The notes under the pieces were generated by a model. It was not told the origin of the DNA. It did not search any database and saw only the letters and a program-made list of their open reading frames with translations. A stretch of 64,000 bases of DNA from an uncultured Clostridia bacterium (GTDB taxonomy: Bacteria; Bacillota; Clostridia; Oscillospirales; Acutalibacteraceae). The stretch is taken from assembly GCA_946183365.1 (NCBI GenBank), contig CAMHAH010000001.1, positions 62,001 to 126,000 of the forward strand, read 5' to 3'. Positions 8,976-17,387 of this stretch are shown in pieces (positions within the stretch are counted from its first letter, which is position 1; each line of letters begins with the position of its first letter). A program made the position numbers and the translations under genes.

Positions 8976-9671
8976 CTAAGAAAAAACGTGTGTGAAGGTA
9001 GAGATCATGAGACGGATATCGCTCCCAAAGCCGAAGTTTGAGATATACTCAAGGTTATATTTCATCTTCTGCGGCAGGATCTCATCTATATAGATACGGT
9101 CGACCTCGTCGGGATCGCTGACCTCTCCGATGAGCTTATCCTCATCCTTGAAGCGTATAGAAGCCAGAGATGTTATGCCCGCTGGCATGAGCAGAGTAGC
9201 CATCATCTCGGGAGTATAGCGGTCAACGTACTTCACTACCTCTGGACGAGTGCCGACGAAGCTCATCTTGCCGCTGAGGACATGGAATATCTGAGGCAGC
9301 TCGTCGAGACGGAATTTGCGAAGCTTAGCTCCGACCGAGGTGATACGGTTATCATTAGCCGAGGTCACCAAAGCTCCCGCTTTATCGGCGCCCACAGTCA
9401 TAGTGCGGAACTTCATTATCTTGAATTTTCTGTTATAGGTGGTGACCCTCTCCTGCTTATACAGGACGGGACCCTTTGAGTTAGCCTTTATCATTATCGC
9501 TATGATACCCATGGGTATGAGCAGAAGGATAATGATTATCAGCGAAAGAAGAATATCCATGATACGCTTCATCAAAAGACTTGAACGTTTTTTATCAAGT
9601 ATATCGTAATACGGCTTTACCTCGTCGAGCTTAAGCTCACGCGGTAATCTATCAAACGGTAAGAGTATCAT
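8976..9671 (-). CDS. Undecaprenyl-phosphate sugar-1-phosphate transferase
   Basis: A bacterial sugar transferase (WcaJ/PglC type) that moves a sugar-1-phosphate from a nucleotide sugar to undecaprenyl phosphate, the first membrane step of polysaccharide assembly. The 231-residue protein is short, as in the monotopic PglC-like group. After one hydrophobic re-entrant segment (residues 37-62) come GPVLYKQERV, FKIMKFRTM, RKFRLDELPQIFHVLSGKMSFVGTRPE and MPAGITSLAS, all family motifs. It heads a two-gene unit with the Wzy-like gene. A near-consensus promoter lies at 9754-9782, leaving a leader of roughly 75 bases. The sugar specificity is unknown. Confidence 0.9.
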   Translation of the reverse strand: MILLPFDRLPRELKLDEVKPYYDILDKKRSSLLMKRIMDILLSLIIIILLLIPMGIIAIMIKANSKGPVLYKQERVTTYNRKFKIMKFRTMTVGADKAGALVTSANDNRITSVGAKLRKFRLDELPQIFHVLSGKMSFVGTRPEVVKYVDRYTPEMMATLLMPAGITSLASIRFKDEDKLIGEVSDPDEVDRIYIDEILPQKMKYNLEYISNFGFGSDIRLMISTFTHVFS

Positions 9672-9753
9672 AACAACCCGGCTCTCAACATATTTTTATA
9701 ATATATGCGGCGTTTAAATAAGCTTATCACAAACAAAGCCTACAATCTAAATA

Positions 9754-9782
9754 ATTATACTATATTCGAGCGTTTTTTTCAA
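9754..9782 (-). promoter_or_regulatory. Sigma-A type promoter of the polysaccharide pair
   Basis: On the minus strand TTGAAA (9777-9782), a 17-base spacer and TATAAT (9754-9759). It reads towards the sugar-phosphate transferase at 9671. It is divergent from the promoter of the DUF1292 gene, whose -35 box starts 45 bases away. Confidence 0.75.
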
Positions 9783-9826
9783 TATAAAACCTAAAAATGT
9801 CTTTTGCTAAATCTTACAAAATCCTC

Positions 9827-9855
9827 TTGACTTCACGGCTAAGTAATAGTAAAAT
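9827..9855 (+). promoter_or_regulatory. Sigma-A type promoter of the DUF1292 gene
   Basis: TTGACT (9827-9832), a 17-base spacer and TAAAAT (9850-9855). The expected start of transcription near 9862 is 28 bases before the ATG at 9890, so in-frame codons further upstream cannot be the true start. Confidence 0.72.
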
Positions 9856-9889
9856 GAGAGTAAAGAAAAACACGGAAGGAGAGAATGTC

Positions 9890-10189
9890 ATGGACAATGA
9901 ATATAAGCCCGATCTTATCACCCTTATAGATGAAGATAACGTAGAGCATAATTTTGAGATACTTGATATTCTCGAAAACGAAAAAGGTGTTTTCTACGCA
10001 CTGTATCCTATCTATGACAGCGCTGATGAGAGCGTACAGGACAGCGGTGAGTATTATATCATGGAGGTCATCAACGAGGACGGCGAGGAACAGCTTGCCG
10101 AGGTCGAGGACGACGCCCTGTTAGATGAGCTGAGCGCAGTATTTGAGAAGCGCTTTGAAGAGATGTTCGACGACGTCGAAGAAGAATAA
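9890..10189 (+). CDS. DUF1292 domain protein
   Basis: An acidic 99-residue protein of the DUF1292 (YrzB) family, found across Firmicutes with unknown function. The visible pattern is MDNEYKPDLITLIDEDNVEH, then EILDILENEKGVFYALYPI, EYYIMEVINEDGEEQL and a very acidic C-terminal helix (FEKRFEEMFDDVEEE). The ATG at 9890 has GGAAGGAG nine bases upstream and follows a good promoter. In many Clostridia such genes sit near yrrK or ureB-like loci; here it is alone, followed by a probable 6S RNA. No catalytic motif is visible. Confidence 0.8.
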   Translation: MDNEYKPDLITLIDEDNVEHNFEILDILENEKGVFYALYPIYDSADESVQDSGEYYIMEVINEDGEEQLAEVEDDALLDELSAVFEKRFEEMFDDVEEE

Positions 10190-10202
10190 TAAATTTGCCT
10201 TT

Positions 10203-10386
10203 GTCCTGCCTGACCCGCGTATCGGTCGCAAATAACCCTACAACCCTTAAATCGGGAGCTTAGCTCCTTCGGCGGTGTGCAGACCTCCCATCCGTATGGA
10301 CGAAGGGAGCCTAAAGCCGCAGGGCGGGCACCCACCTGTCATTTTGTAGGCAGGTTATCTTAAGACCGTTACGGTCAGGCGGGATC
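10203..10386 (+). ncRNA. ssrS: Probable 6S RNA
   Basis: A roughly 184-base intergenic segment that folds as a long closed rod. TCCTGCCTGACC (10204-10215) pairs with GGTCAGGCGGGA (10373-10384). Inside, the 3' half carries GAAGGGAGCCTAAAGCCGC and GGGCACCCACCTGTC, with CACCTG pairing to CAGGT further on. The size, the terminal stem and the GCCTAAA...GGCACCCACCTG strings match my memory of bacterial 6S RNAs, which bind sigma-70/sigma-A RNA polymerase and lower transcription in stationary phase. Only a weak promoter candidate is visible (TTCGAC at 10166, ATAAAT at 10189). A terminator hairpin follows at 10401. A covariance-model search would decide. Confidence 0.68.
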
Positions 10387-10400
10387 CTATAAAAAATCGG

Positions 10401-10428
10401 GCCTTTTCCATATGGAGAAGGCTCTTTC
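10401..10428 (+). terminator. Terminator after the probable 6S RNA
   Basis: GCCTTTTCC (10401-10409), loop ATAT, GGAGAAGGC (10414-10422), then TCTTTC. It lies between the structured RNA and gpsA; the T-run is short, so some read-through into gpsA is possible. Confidence 0.55.
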
Positions 10429-10465
10429 AATTATCATAAGAATTATTAGTATACAGGAGAACGAT

Positions 10466-11428
10466 ATGAAGATTTCTGTTTTAGGCTGCGGCAGATGGGG
10501 CAGCTGTATCGCGTGGTACCTCGACCGTATCGGCCACGAGGTATATTCATGCGGCCTTGAGAGCGCTCCCGAGCTGCAGCAGCTGCTCAAAACACATAAG
10601 AACGATTATCTTACATTTCCTCAGAGCATAACCGTTACATACGATCACAAAGAAGCGGTAGAGCGCGCCGAGGTCATAGTTATCTCGATATCGTCGCAGT
10701 ACCTGAGAGACTACATGAAGACCATCACTCAGTTTGACCTTGACGGCAAGGTGATCGTACTGTGTATGAAAGGTATCGAAGAGAGCACCGGAAAGCGGCT
10801 GACCGAGGTCGTGAGCGACTTTGTGGATACCGATAAAACCCCCGTAGCCGTATGGGTAGGTCCCGGGCATCCTCAGGACTATGTAAAAGGCATACCGAAC
10901 TGCATGGTCATAGACAGCGATAACGAAGAAGTCAAAGTAAGGCTGGTACACGCCTTCAACAGCGAGCTGATACGCTTCTATCTCGGCACTGACCTTATCG
11001 GCTCAGAAATAGGAGCCGCCGCGAAGAACGTGATAGGCATAGCGGCGGGTATGCTTGACGGCGCGGGCTACACCTCGATAAAGGGCGCTTTGATGGCGCG
11101 CGGCACCAGAGAGGTAGCGCGGCTGATAAAAGCGGCTGGCGGTAACGAGCTATCGGCTTACGGCCTGTGTCACTTAGGCGACTATGAAGCGACGCTATTC
11201 TCCGCTTGGAGCCATAACCGCAGGTACGGCGAGCAGTTTATAAAGGGTGAGAGATTTGATAAACTTGCCGAGGGCGTAATGACCTCAAAGGCTATGGTAA
11301 GGCTGGGTAATCAGCTCGGGGTTGAGCTGCCGATAACCTCAGCAGTCTACCGTATTCTGTTCGAGAACTCCGACGCCAAAGAGGAGATCTCGGCGCTGTT
11401 CACACGCTCGATCAAGGAAGAATTCTGA
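10466..11428 (+). CDS. gpsA: NAD(P)-dependent glycerol-3-phosphate dehydrogenase
   Basis: GpsA reduces dihydroxyacetone phosphate to sn-glycerol 3-phosphate for phospholipid synthesis. The 320-residue protein starts MKISVLGCGRWGSCIAWYL, a Rossmann motif. It has VGPGHPQDYVKGIPN in place of the more usual GPSFAxE stretch, then the diagnostic segment GSEIGAAAKNVIGIAAGMLDG with the catalytic lysine, and ALMARGTREVARL. I use the ATG at 10466, with AGGAG upstream; an earlier in-frame ATG at 10412 overlaps the terminator stem. It is a slightly divergent GpsA, so another 3-hydroxyacid-type dehydrogenase role is possible but less likely. It is transcribed on the plus strand, convergent with the coat gene at 11486. 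Confidence 0.85.
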   Translation: MKISVLGCGRWGSCIAWYLDRIGHEVYSCGLESAPELQQLLKTHKNDYLTFPQSITVTYDHKEAVERAEVIVISISSQYLRDYMKTITQFDLDGKVIVLCMKGIEESTGKRLTEVVSDFVDTDKTPVAVWVGPGHPQDYVKGIPNCMVIDSDNEEVKVRLVHAFNSELIRFYLGTDLIGSEIGAAAKNVIGIAAGMLDGAGYTSIKGALMARGTREVARLIKAAGGNELSAYGLCHLGDYEATLFSAWSHNRRYGEQFIKGERFDKLAEGVMTSKAMVRLGNQLGVELPITSAVYRILFENSDAKEEISALFTRSIKEEF

Positions 11429-11441
11429 TAATCATAAAAGT

Positions 11442-11476
11442 AAGGCAGCAACGGAGGATATCCGCTGCTGCCTTTT
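11442..11476 (+). terminator. Bidirectional terminator between gpsA and the coat gene
   Basis: Stem AAGGCAGC...GCTGCC with inner CGG/CCG pairing, followed by TTTT on the plus strand. It lies between two convergent genes and can serve both. Confidence 0.8.
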
Positions 11477-11485
11477 CATTTGCTC

Positions 11486-11734
11486 TCAGCTCATTGACGA
11501 GAACTGCTGCTTTAAGGTATCTATCTTTTGCTGTTCTACGGGCTTGGGATTGTACCAGCCCTTGTCGGTCATCTTTGAGAAGATATCGCTCTGCATAGAG
11601 AGCGAGTCCTCATACGCGCCGTTGAAGGCGGTCTGAACGTTCCGGGTAGCGGACTCTATAGCGCCGTGCATATACAGGTCACAGCAGCCCTTTTCGAGTA
11701 AAAGCAGGTTTTGCATAAGATTTCTGTCGTCCAT
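11486..11734 (-). CDS. CotF-family spore coat protein
   Basis: An 82-residue protein of the CotF (coat F) type. The opening MDDRNLMQNLLLLEKGCCDLYMHGAIES and the segment VQTAFNGAYEDSLSMQSDIFSKM, then MTDKGWYNPKPVEQQKID, are typical of these small helical coat proteins in Clostridia. The Trp-Tyr-x-Pro motif (GWYNPKP) is characteristic. AAGGAGG precedes the ATG. It follows a second small coat-like gene by 11 bases, so the two are likely co-transcribed in the mother cell late in sporulation. The exact layer of the spore cannot be told. Confidence 0.82.
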   Translation of the reverse strand: MDDRNLMQNLLLLEKGCCDLYMHGAIESATRNVQTAFNGAYEDSLSMQSDIFSKMTDKGWYNPKPVEQQKIDTLKQQFSSMS

Positions 11735-11745
11735 GATATACCTCC

Positions 11746-11919
11746 TTACAGCAGTGAATAAAAGCGGTTGAAAATAGTTGAATGGCGGTTAGCGTAGGTC
11801 TCTACGCAGCTCTTGAGCTCGGGGTCGGTAAGGCTTTGAGCGGTCTCTTTACACTTCTGCTGAAAATACTGCTCATGGCCGAGGGCGTCCTCGATATAGA
11901 GCAACTCTTTGTCTGTCAT
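11746..11919 (-). CDS. Small spore coat-associated protein
   Basis: A 57-residue helical protein (MTDKELLYIEDALGHEQYF to the C-terminal RHSTIFNRFYSLL). It resembles the short partner proteins often encoded next to CotF-type genes in Clostridia, with a DALxHEQ motif and a second helix containing DPELKSC. The start is the ATG at 11919, directly after AGGAGGTAATCAT, a near-perfect ribosome binding site; in-frame codons further upstream run into an AT-rich non-coding stretch. A weak sigma-G-like promoter (GAATA, 17 bases, AATACTA) lies at about 11949-11977. Function beyond coat association is unknown. Confidence 0.68.
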   Translation of the reverse strand: MTDKELLYIEDALGHEQYFQQKCKETAQSLTDPELKSCVETYANRHSTIFNRFYSLL

Positions 11920-12041
11920 ATGATTACCTCCTGAATGTTTGGTAATAATAGTATTGACAAAGATAAAATGATTATTCACAAAAAATCGAGTGAGAGCAAA
12001 GCCCACCTCAATTCTTCATCCTTCATTCTTATTATTTCACT

Positions 12042-12097
12042 CTTATTTCTTCACTCTTATTTCTTCACTCTTATTTCTTCACTCTTATTTCTTCACT
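12042..12097. repeat. Four tandem copies of a 14-bp unit
   Basis: CTTATTTCTTCACT is repeated four times exactly (12042, 12056, 12070 and 12084), with a decayed fifth copy just before. It sits between the groEL terminator and the coat gene promoter region. It has no coding potential I can support, and copy number may vary between strains. Confidence 0.9.
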
Positions 12098-12130
12098 AAA
12101 AAAGCCCTGCTCTTTCGAACAGGACTTTTT
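12098..12130 (-). terminator. groEL terminator
   Basis: On the minus strand GTCCTGTTC, loop GAAA, GAGCAGGGC, then TTTTTT. It lies 22 bases after the groEL stop codon. Confidence 0.85.
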
Positions 12131-12151
12131 GATTTGATCTGAAAATGATTA

Positions 12152-13795
<1,644 letters not shown>

Positions 13796-14080
13796 TTATT
13801 CTACAATAGCGAGGATGTCGCTCTGGCGAACAATGGTATAATCCTCGCCGTCTACCTTTACATCGGTGCCCGCGTACTTAGACGCGATGACCTTGTCGCC
13901 GACCTTAACGTACATCTGTACCTCGTTGCCGTCAACTATGCCGCCGGGACCGACAGCGATAACGTTGGCGTACTGGGGCTTCTCCTGAGCCGCTGTAGAA
14001 AGAACGATACCCGAAGCGGTAGTCTCCTCGGCGTCGTCAAGCTTAAGAACGACCTTGTCAAGCAAGGGTCTGATAGTCAT
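13796..14080 (-). CDS. groES: Co-chaperonin GroES
   Basis: The 10-kDa lid of the GroEL chamber. The 94-residue protein opens MTIRPLLDKVVLKLDDAEE, has the mobile loop region TASGIVLSTAAQEKPQ, and VGDKVIASKYAGTDVKVDG. AAGGAGGAG precedes the ATG. It is the first gene of the groES-groEL operon, with a CIRCE operator 32-58 bases upstream of its start. Confidence 0.99.
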   Translation of the reverse strand: MTIRPLLDKVVLKLDDAEETTASGIVLSTAAQEKPQYANVIAVGPGGIVDGNEVQMYVKVGDKVIASKYAGTDVKVDGEDYTIVRQSDILAIVE

Positions 14081-14111
14081 ATATACTCCTCCTTAAATAA
14101 TAAACATTGTT

Positions 14112-14138
14112 TTAGCACTCTTATCTCTCGAGTGCTAA
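14112..14138 (-). promoter_or_regulatory. CIRCE operator (HrcA binding site)
   Basis: TTAGCACTC, nine bases, GAGTGCTAA: a perfect match to the CIRCE inverted repeat bound by the heat-shock repressor HrcA. It lies four bases downstream of the -10 box of the groES promoter, so it would be copied into the leader of the transcript. Confidence 0.97.
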
Positions 14139-14142
14139 ATAT

Positions 14143-14171
14143 ATTGTAAACCATAATATGGAAAAAATCAA
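14143..14171 (-). promoter_or_regulatory. Sigma-A promoter of groES-groEL
   Basis: On the minus strand TTGATT (14166-14171), 17 bases, TACAAT (14143-14148), immediately upstream of CIRCE. This layout is standard for class I heat-shock operons of Gram-positive bacteria. Confidence 0.82.
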
Positions 14172-14243
14172 GGGGGTTTTTGCGATTTAATAAAAAGTTA
14201 ATAATTATATATGTTCAGAAACACCATATGCGTGTAAATCAAA

Positions 14244-14275
14244 TGAAAAAACACCTCGGAGAAGGCTCCGAGGCG
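14244..14275 (-). terminator. Terminator of the substrate-binding protein gene
   Basis: Stem CGCCTCGGAG / CTCCGAGGTG on the minus strand, followed by six T residues. Confidence 0.85.
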
Positions 14276-14287
14276 CGTGATCTCATG

Positions 14288-15391
14288 TTATTCGGATTTG
14301 GCTTTTTCTGCCTCTGTCGCGGGCTCTGTGGGAGCCTCCCACATCTCGACCTGGGTCAGGGCTGTCGCGGGCAGCTTGATGCCCAGCTTATCCATTACCG
14401 ACTTATTTACGATATTAGTGCAGTCATGCTTATAGTTTACCGAAAGCGTAGCGGGGCTCTTTCCGCCGAAAAGTATATCGTTGACCATGCCCGCCGCCTT
14501 ACGGCCGATAGAGCTGTAGTTGATCTCGCTGGTAGCAAAGGCTCCGAGCTCGAGGGTAGCCTCATCACCGCATATAACGGGTATCTTGTTCTCATAAGAG
14601 AACTCATTGAGGGTCTTTATGTTAGAGCTGAGGAACTTATCGACAGGGATATAGATGACCTGCGTCTTATCCTCTTTGATCTTCTCGAGGGCCTCTTTGA
14701 GAGCCTTCTCGTCCGCTACGGGATAATCCTTACAGCTCATGCCGATGTTCTCCGCTTCTTTAGCGGCGATTATACCCTGCAGAACAGCGTCGGTGTCTGT
14801 GGATTTATATATAGTGGCAATTGTCTTGGTCTCGGGCAAAAGGGTCTTGATAAGATCCACCTGCTCAAAGCACGGGGTATAGCTCGATACGCCTGTGACA
14901 TTTCCGCCGGGGGCTTCGTTGCTCTTGACAAGTCCGACCTCGTCGGGGCTGTTTACCGCACCGAATACGATAGGCACATCCTTAGTGATATCGGCGGCGG
15001 TCTCAGAGGCGTAGCGTCCGATAGTATACATCAGATCGCACCCTCCGTCGACGAGCTTCTGTATCTTATCACGGCACATCTCTTTATTGTCCTCAACGAT
15101 ATATACGATCTCCATCTTATCGAGGAGCCCGCGCTCGTTGAGCTCGGTAATAAAGCCCTCGTAGCAATCCTTACTGGCGTTGCCCAAGCCGTTCTGGATG
15201 ATGCCGACCTTGAAGCTGTTTTCCGGCATAGTTACCGACTGGGTCTCAACAGCGGCTGAGGGGCTCTCGGTAGCGGCTGTGGCTTCGCTCTCGGAGCGCT
15301 TGTTCATGGCGTTCACAACAGTGAAGATGATAGCTCCGATGACGACCGCTATAAGTACTATATTCATTACAACAATCAAATGCTTTTTCAT
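14288..15391 (-). CDS. ABC transporter substrate-binding protein, TrpX-like family, orphan
   Basis: A 367-residue extracytoplasmic binding protein of the ABC_sub_bind (TrpX-like) family. It has one N-terminal hydrophobic segment (residues 5-27) without a lipobox cysteine, so it is probably a membrane-anchored rather than a lipidated protein. A Ser/Thr/Glu-rich linker follows, then FKVGIIQNGLGNASKDCYEGF, IQKLVDGGCDLMYTIGR, PIVFGAVNSP and the C-terminal YSSIGRKAAGMVNDILFGG. Family members bind aromatic amino acids or other small ligands. No permease or ATPase gene is adjacent, which is unusual. A consensus promoter (15512-15540) and a terminator show it is transcribed alone. Its ligand is unknown. 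Confidence 0.82.
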   Translation of the reverse strand: MKKHLIVVMNIVLIAVVIGAIIFTVVNAMNKRSESEATAATESPSAAVETQSVTMPENSFKVGIIQNGLGNASKDCYEGFITELNERGLLDKMEIVYIVEDNKEMCRDKIQKLVDGGCDLMYTIGRYASETAADITKDVPIVFGAVNSPDEVGLVKSNEAPGGNVTGVSSYTPCFEQVDLIKTLLPETKTIATIYKSTDTDAVLQGIIAAKEAENIGMSCKDYPVADEKALKEALEKIKEDKTQVIYIPVDKFLSSNIKTLNEFSYENKIPVICGDEATLELGAFATSEINYSSIGRKAAGMVNDILFGGKSPATLSVNYKHDCTNIVNKSVMDKLGIKLPATALTQVEMWEAPTEPATEAEKAKSE

Positions 15392-15511
15392 GCAGTCCTC
15401 CTTTGACGATCATTACAGATGCTATAACTATAAAGATCGTCTCGGGCTTATGCCCTCGCAATGACTATTATCAAAAACAAATATTCAGCTCTTGAGCCGT
15501 TTGTTTGCTAT

Positions 15512-15540
15512 ATAATAGTGCATTTCGCTTTAAATGTCAA
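15512..15540 (-). promoter_or_regulatory. Sigma-A promoter of the orphan binding protein
   Basis: TTGACA (15535-15540), 17 bases and TATTAT (15512-15517) on the minus strand. A perfect AT-rich palindrome (15553-15573) lies upstream of the -35 box. Confidence 0.78.
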
Positions 15541-15552
15541 ATTCGATGGATT

Positions 15553-15573
15553 ATAATTCTAAATTAGAATTAT
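15553..15573. promoter_or_regulatory. AT-rich palindrome with core TTCTAAATTAGAA
   Basis: Arms ATAATTCTAA and TTAGAATTAT flank a single central A. The 13-base core occurs twice more at 44038 and 44068. It overlaps the last codon of the methyltransferase gene and lies 12 bases upstream of the -35 box of the binding-protein promoter, a position that would suit an activator site. Function is inference. Confidence 0.5.
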
Positions 15574-16679
15574 TTATAATACATATATACCTGACATCTG
15601 AGAGTACCGTTATACAGCTTGCGGCGTTTATCGGCGGGCCTGCCGAATATCTGTTCAAACCTGTCGTCGGGTGAGATCACCGTATAAGAGTGGTACGGCT
15701 TGCGCTCGAATTTCTCGCCCATCACGCGATACAGCCCCCTCGCCTGTTCAACATCGAGCATACGCTCGCCGTAGGGCGGGTTTGTGATTACAGAAGCGCG
15801 CTCGTGAACATCGACATAATCCTTTATATCACGTCGTTCAAAAACTATCCTGTCCCCTACTCCTGCAAGCTCGGCGTTACGGCGGGCTATAGCGAGGGCT
15901 TCTTCATCGATATCATATCCGTAAGCCATGAACGAAGCGTCCCTGCGCTCATTGTCCCGGGCTCTCTGCCGTTCCGTCCCGATAACGGAAGGGTCGACCT
16001 GAGCCCACTTCTCAAATGCAAAGCTCCTGTCTATACCGGGCATGATGTTGAGCGCCTTTCTCGCCGCCTCGATAAGTATCGTTCCGCTGCCGCAGAAGGG
16101 ATCAATGACAATATGGTCAGCCCTGACGCGCGCGAGATCAGCCATTGCCGCGGCGAGGGTCTCTTTTATCGGAGCGTCGTTGGAGATAGCGCGATAGCCG
16201 CGTTTATTGAGAGCGTCGCCAGTCGTGTCGAGCATTATACTGACACGGTTCTTAAATATGCGAAACTGTATCTGATGGACAGCTCCGTCCTCATCGAACC
16301 AATCGGTCCTGTAGCTCTGCCTGAGCTTATCGACGACCGCTTTTTTGATTATCTTCTGGCAGGCGGGTATCGAGGTGAGAGCGGAGTCAAGACTGTTGCC
16401 CTTTACGGGAAAGCAGTCGTGCTCACCAATATACTCGCTCCACTCGACCGCTTTGACGCCCTCAAAGAGAGTATCAAAGTCTCTCGCTTCAAACTCTGCT
16501 AAAAGGATGAAGATACGCGCGCACAGCGACGAACATATATTGGCTCTCGCCATAGCGGTATGATCGCCGCTGAACAATACTCTGCCGTTCTCTGCGCGGA
16601 CATTATCTATGCCCTTGAATTTAAGATCATTCGCCGCAAGCCCCTCGAGCCCTAAAAGACAAGGCGCTGCAAAATCCAT
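15570..16679 (-). CDS. THUMP-domain class I SAM-dependent RNA methyltransferase
   Basis: A 369-residue RNA guanine-N2 methyltransferase of the RlmL/YpsC type. The N-terminal THUMP domain (about residues 40-160) would bind RNA. The methyltransferase domain shows DPFCGSGTILIEAA (SAM motif, about residue 195), GYDIDEEALAIARRNAELAG, and the catalytic ITNPPYGERM near residue 298. E. coli RlmL modifies G2445 of 23S rRNA; the Firmicutes homologues of this short form are less well studied, so the exact base is not certain. It lies downstream of hpf behind that gene's terminator. It opens with MDFAAPCLLGLEGLAANDLK, as in the family. Confidence 0.88.
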   Translation of the reverse strand: MDFAAPCLLGLEGLAANDLKFKGIDNVRAENGRVLFSGDHTAMARANICSSLCARIFILLAEFEARDFDTLFEGVKAVEWSEYIGEHDCFPVKGNSLDSALTSIPACQKIIKKAVVDKLRQSYRTDWFDEDGAVHQIQFRIFKNRVSIMLDTTGDALNKRGYRAISNDAPIKETLAAAMADLARVRADHIVIDPFCGSGTILIEAARKALNIMPGIDRSFAFEKWAQVDPSVIGTERQRARDNERRDASFMAYGYDIDEEALAIARRNAELAGVGDRIVFERRDIKDYVDVHERASVITNPPYGERMLDVEQARGLYRVMGEKFERKPYHSYTVISPDDRFEQIFGRPADKRRKLYNGTLRCQVYMYYK

Positions 16680-16760
16680 ATAATCAACTCCCGACCGGTA
16701 CTAACAATAAAGTTATGCAAAATTCTATCGACAAATGTTAAAAGTTTTTTGATACGGTAT

Positions 16761-16793
16761 AAATGAAAAGCGGACAGCAGAAACGCTGTCCGC
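16761..16793 (-). terminator. hpf terminator
   Basis: Minus strand stem GCGGACAGC, loop GTTTCT, GCTGTCCGC, then TTTTCATTT. It ends the long yab-hpf transcript. Confidence 0.85.
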
Positions 16794-16810
16794 TCACGGT
16801 TATTCATTCA

Positions 16811-16829
16811 TATTTCTTTATTAGAAATA
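16811..16829. repeat. Small AT-rich inverted repeat after hpf
   Basis: TATTTCT, loop TTATT, AGAAATA, all perfect. It lies between the hpf stop codon and its terminator. Confidence 0.6.
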
Positions 16830-16831
16830 AA

Positions 16832-17365
16832 TCAATCGCCTGCGGTAGGTACCAACAGACCGTACTTACCGTCGTCGCGCAGATAAACTACGTTGACCTC
16901 GCCTGTCTCGGCATTGGTGAACATATAGAATTTATGGCCGACCATATTCATCTGCAGGATAGCCTCGTCAACCGAGATCGGCTTTACGGGAATCTCCTTG
17001 GTGCGTACTACGGTGTAGTCCTCCTCTGTCTCAGGCTCGTCCACGGGAGCGACGAGCTCTTCGAGAGAGCCCTGTCTGAGGCGTTTCTCGAGCTTAGCCT
17101 TGTTCTTTCTCAGCTGACGACCCAGCACGTCTACGCACTTATCAACAGCGTCATTCATCTCAGGCATTGTTTTCTCGGCTCTGTAGACCATAGACTTGTC
17201 GCGGATAGTGATCTCTACGGTCTGAGAGTTCTTATCAACGGTAGCAACAACAAACGCCTGAGCCTCATCTGAGAAGACTCTGTCGAATTTGCTAAGCTTC
17301 TTCTCAACTCTCTGTTTGAAGTTGTCCCTAAGATTAACCTTGCGTTCAGTATAGGTAATCTTCAT
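16832..17365 (-). CDS. hpf: Ribosome hibernation-promoting factor, long form
   Basis: The long HPF dimerises 70S ribosomes into inactive 100S particles in stationary phase. The protein (177 residues) has the N-terminal RaiA/HPF fold (MKITYTERKVNLRDNFKQ, LSKFDRVF, VEITIRDKSMVYRAE) and, after a linker, the C-terminal dimerisation domain (EEDYTVVRTKEIPVKPIS, DEAILQMNMVGHKFYMFTN). The ATG at 17365 has GGGAGG seven bases upstream; in-frame codons further upstream belong to the end of the S1-protein gene. It is the last gene of the yab cluster, only 22 bases after the S1-domain gene. Confidence 0.95.
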   Translation of the reverse strand: MKITYTERKVNLRDNFKQRVEKKLSKFDRVFSDEAQAFVVATVDKNSQTVEITIRDKSMVYRAEKTMPEMNDAVDKCVDVLGRQLRKNKAKLEKRLRQGSLEELVAPVDEPETEEDYTVVRTKEIPVKPISVDEAILQMNMVGHKFYMFTNAETGEVNVVYLRDDGKYGLLVPTAGD

Positions 17366-17387
17366 AATAATGCCTCCCAGCAATAAT

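Noticed and set aside
11954-11960. TTGACA on the plus strand near the coat genes
   Set aside because: There is no -10 box at 16-18 bases and no plus-strand gene follows.
14180-15259. 359-codon plus-strand frame opposite the substrate-binding protein gene
   Set aside because: It starts in the terminator and groES promoter region and mirrors a well-supported gene.
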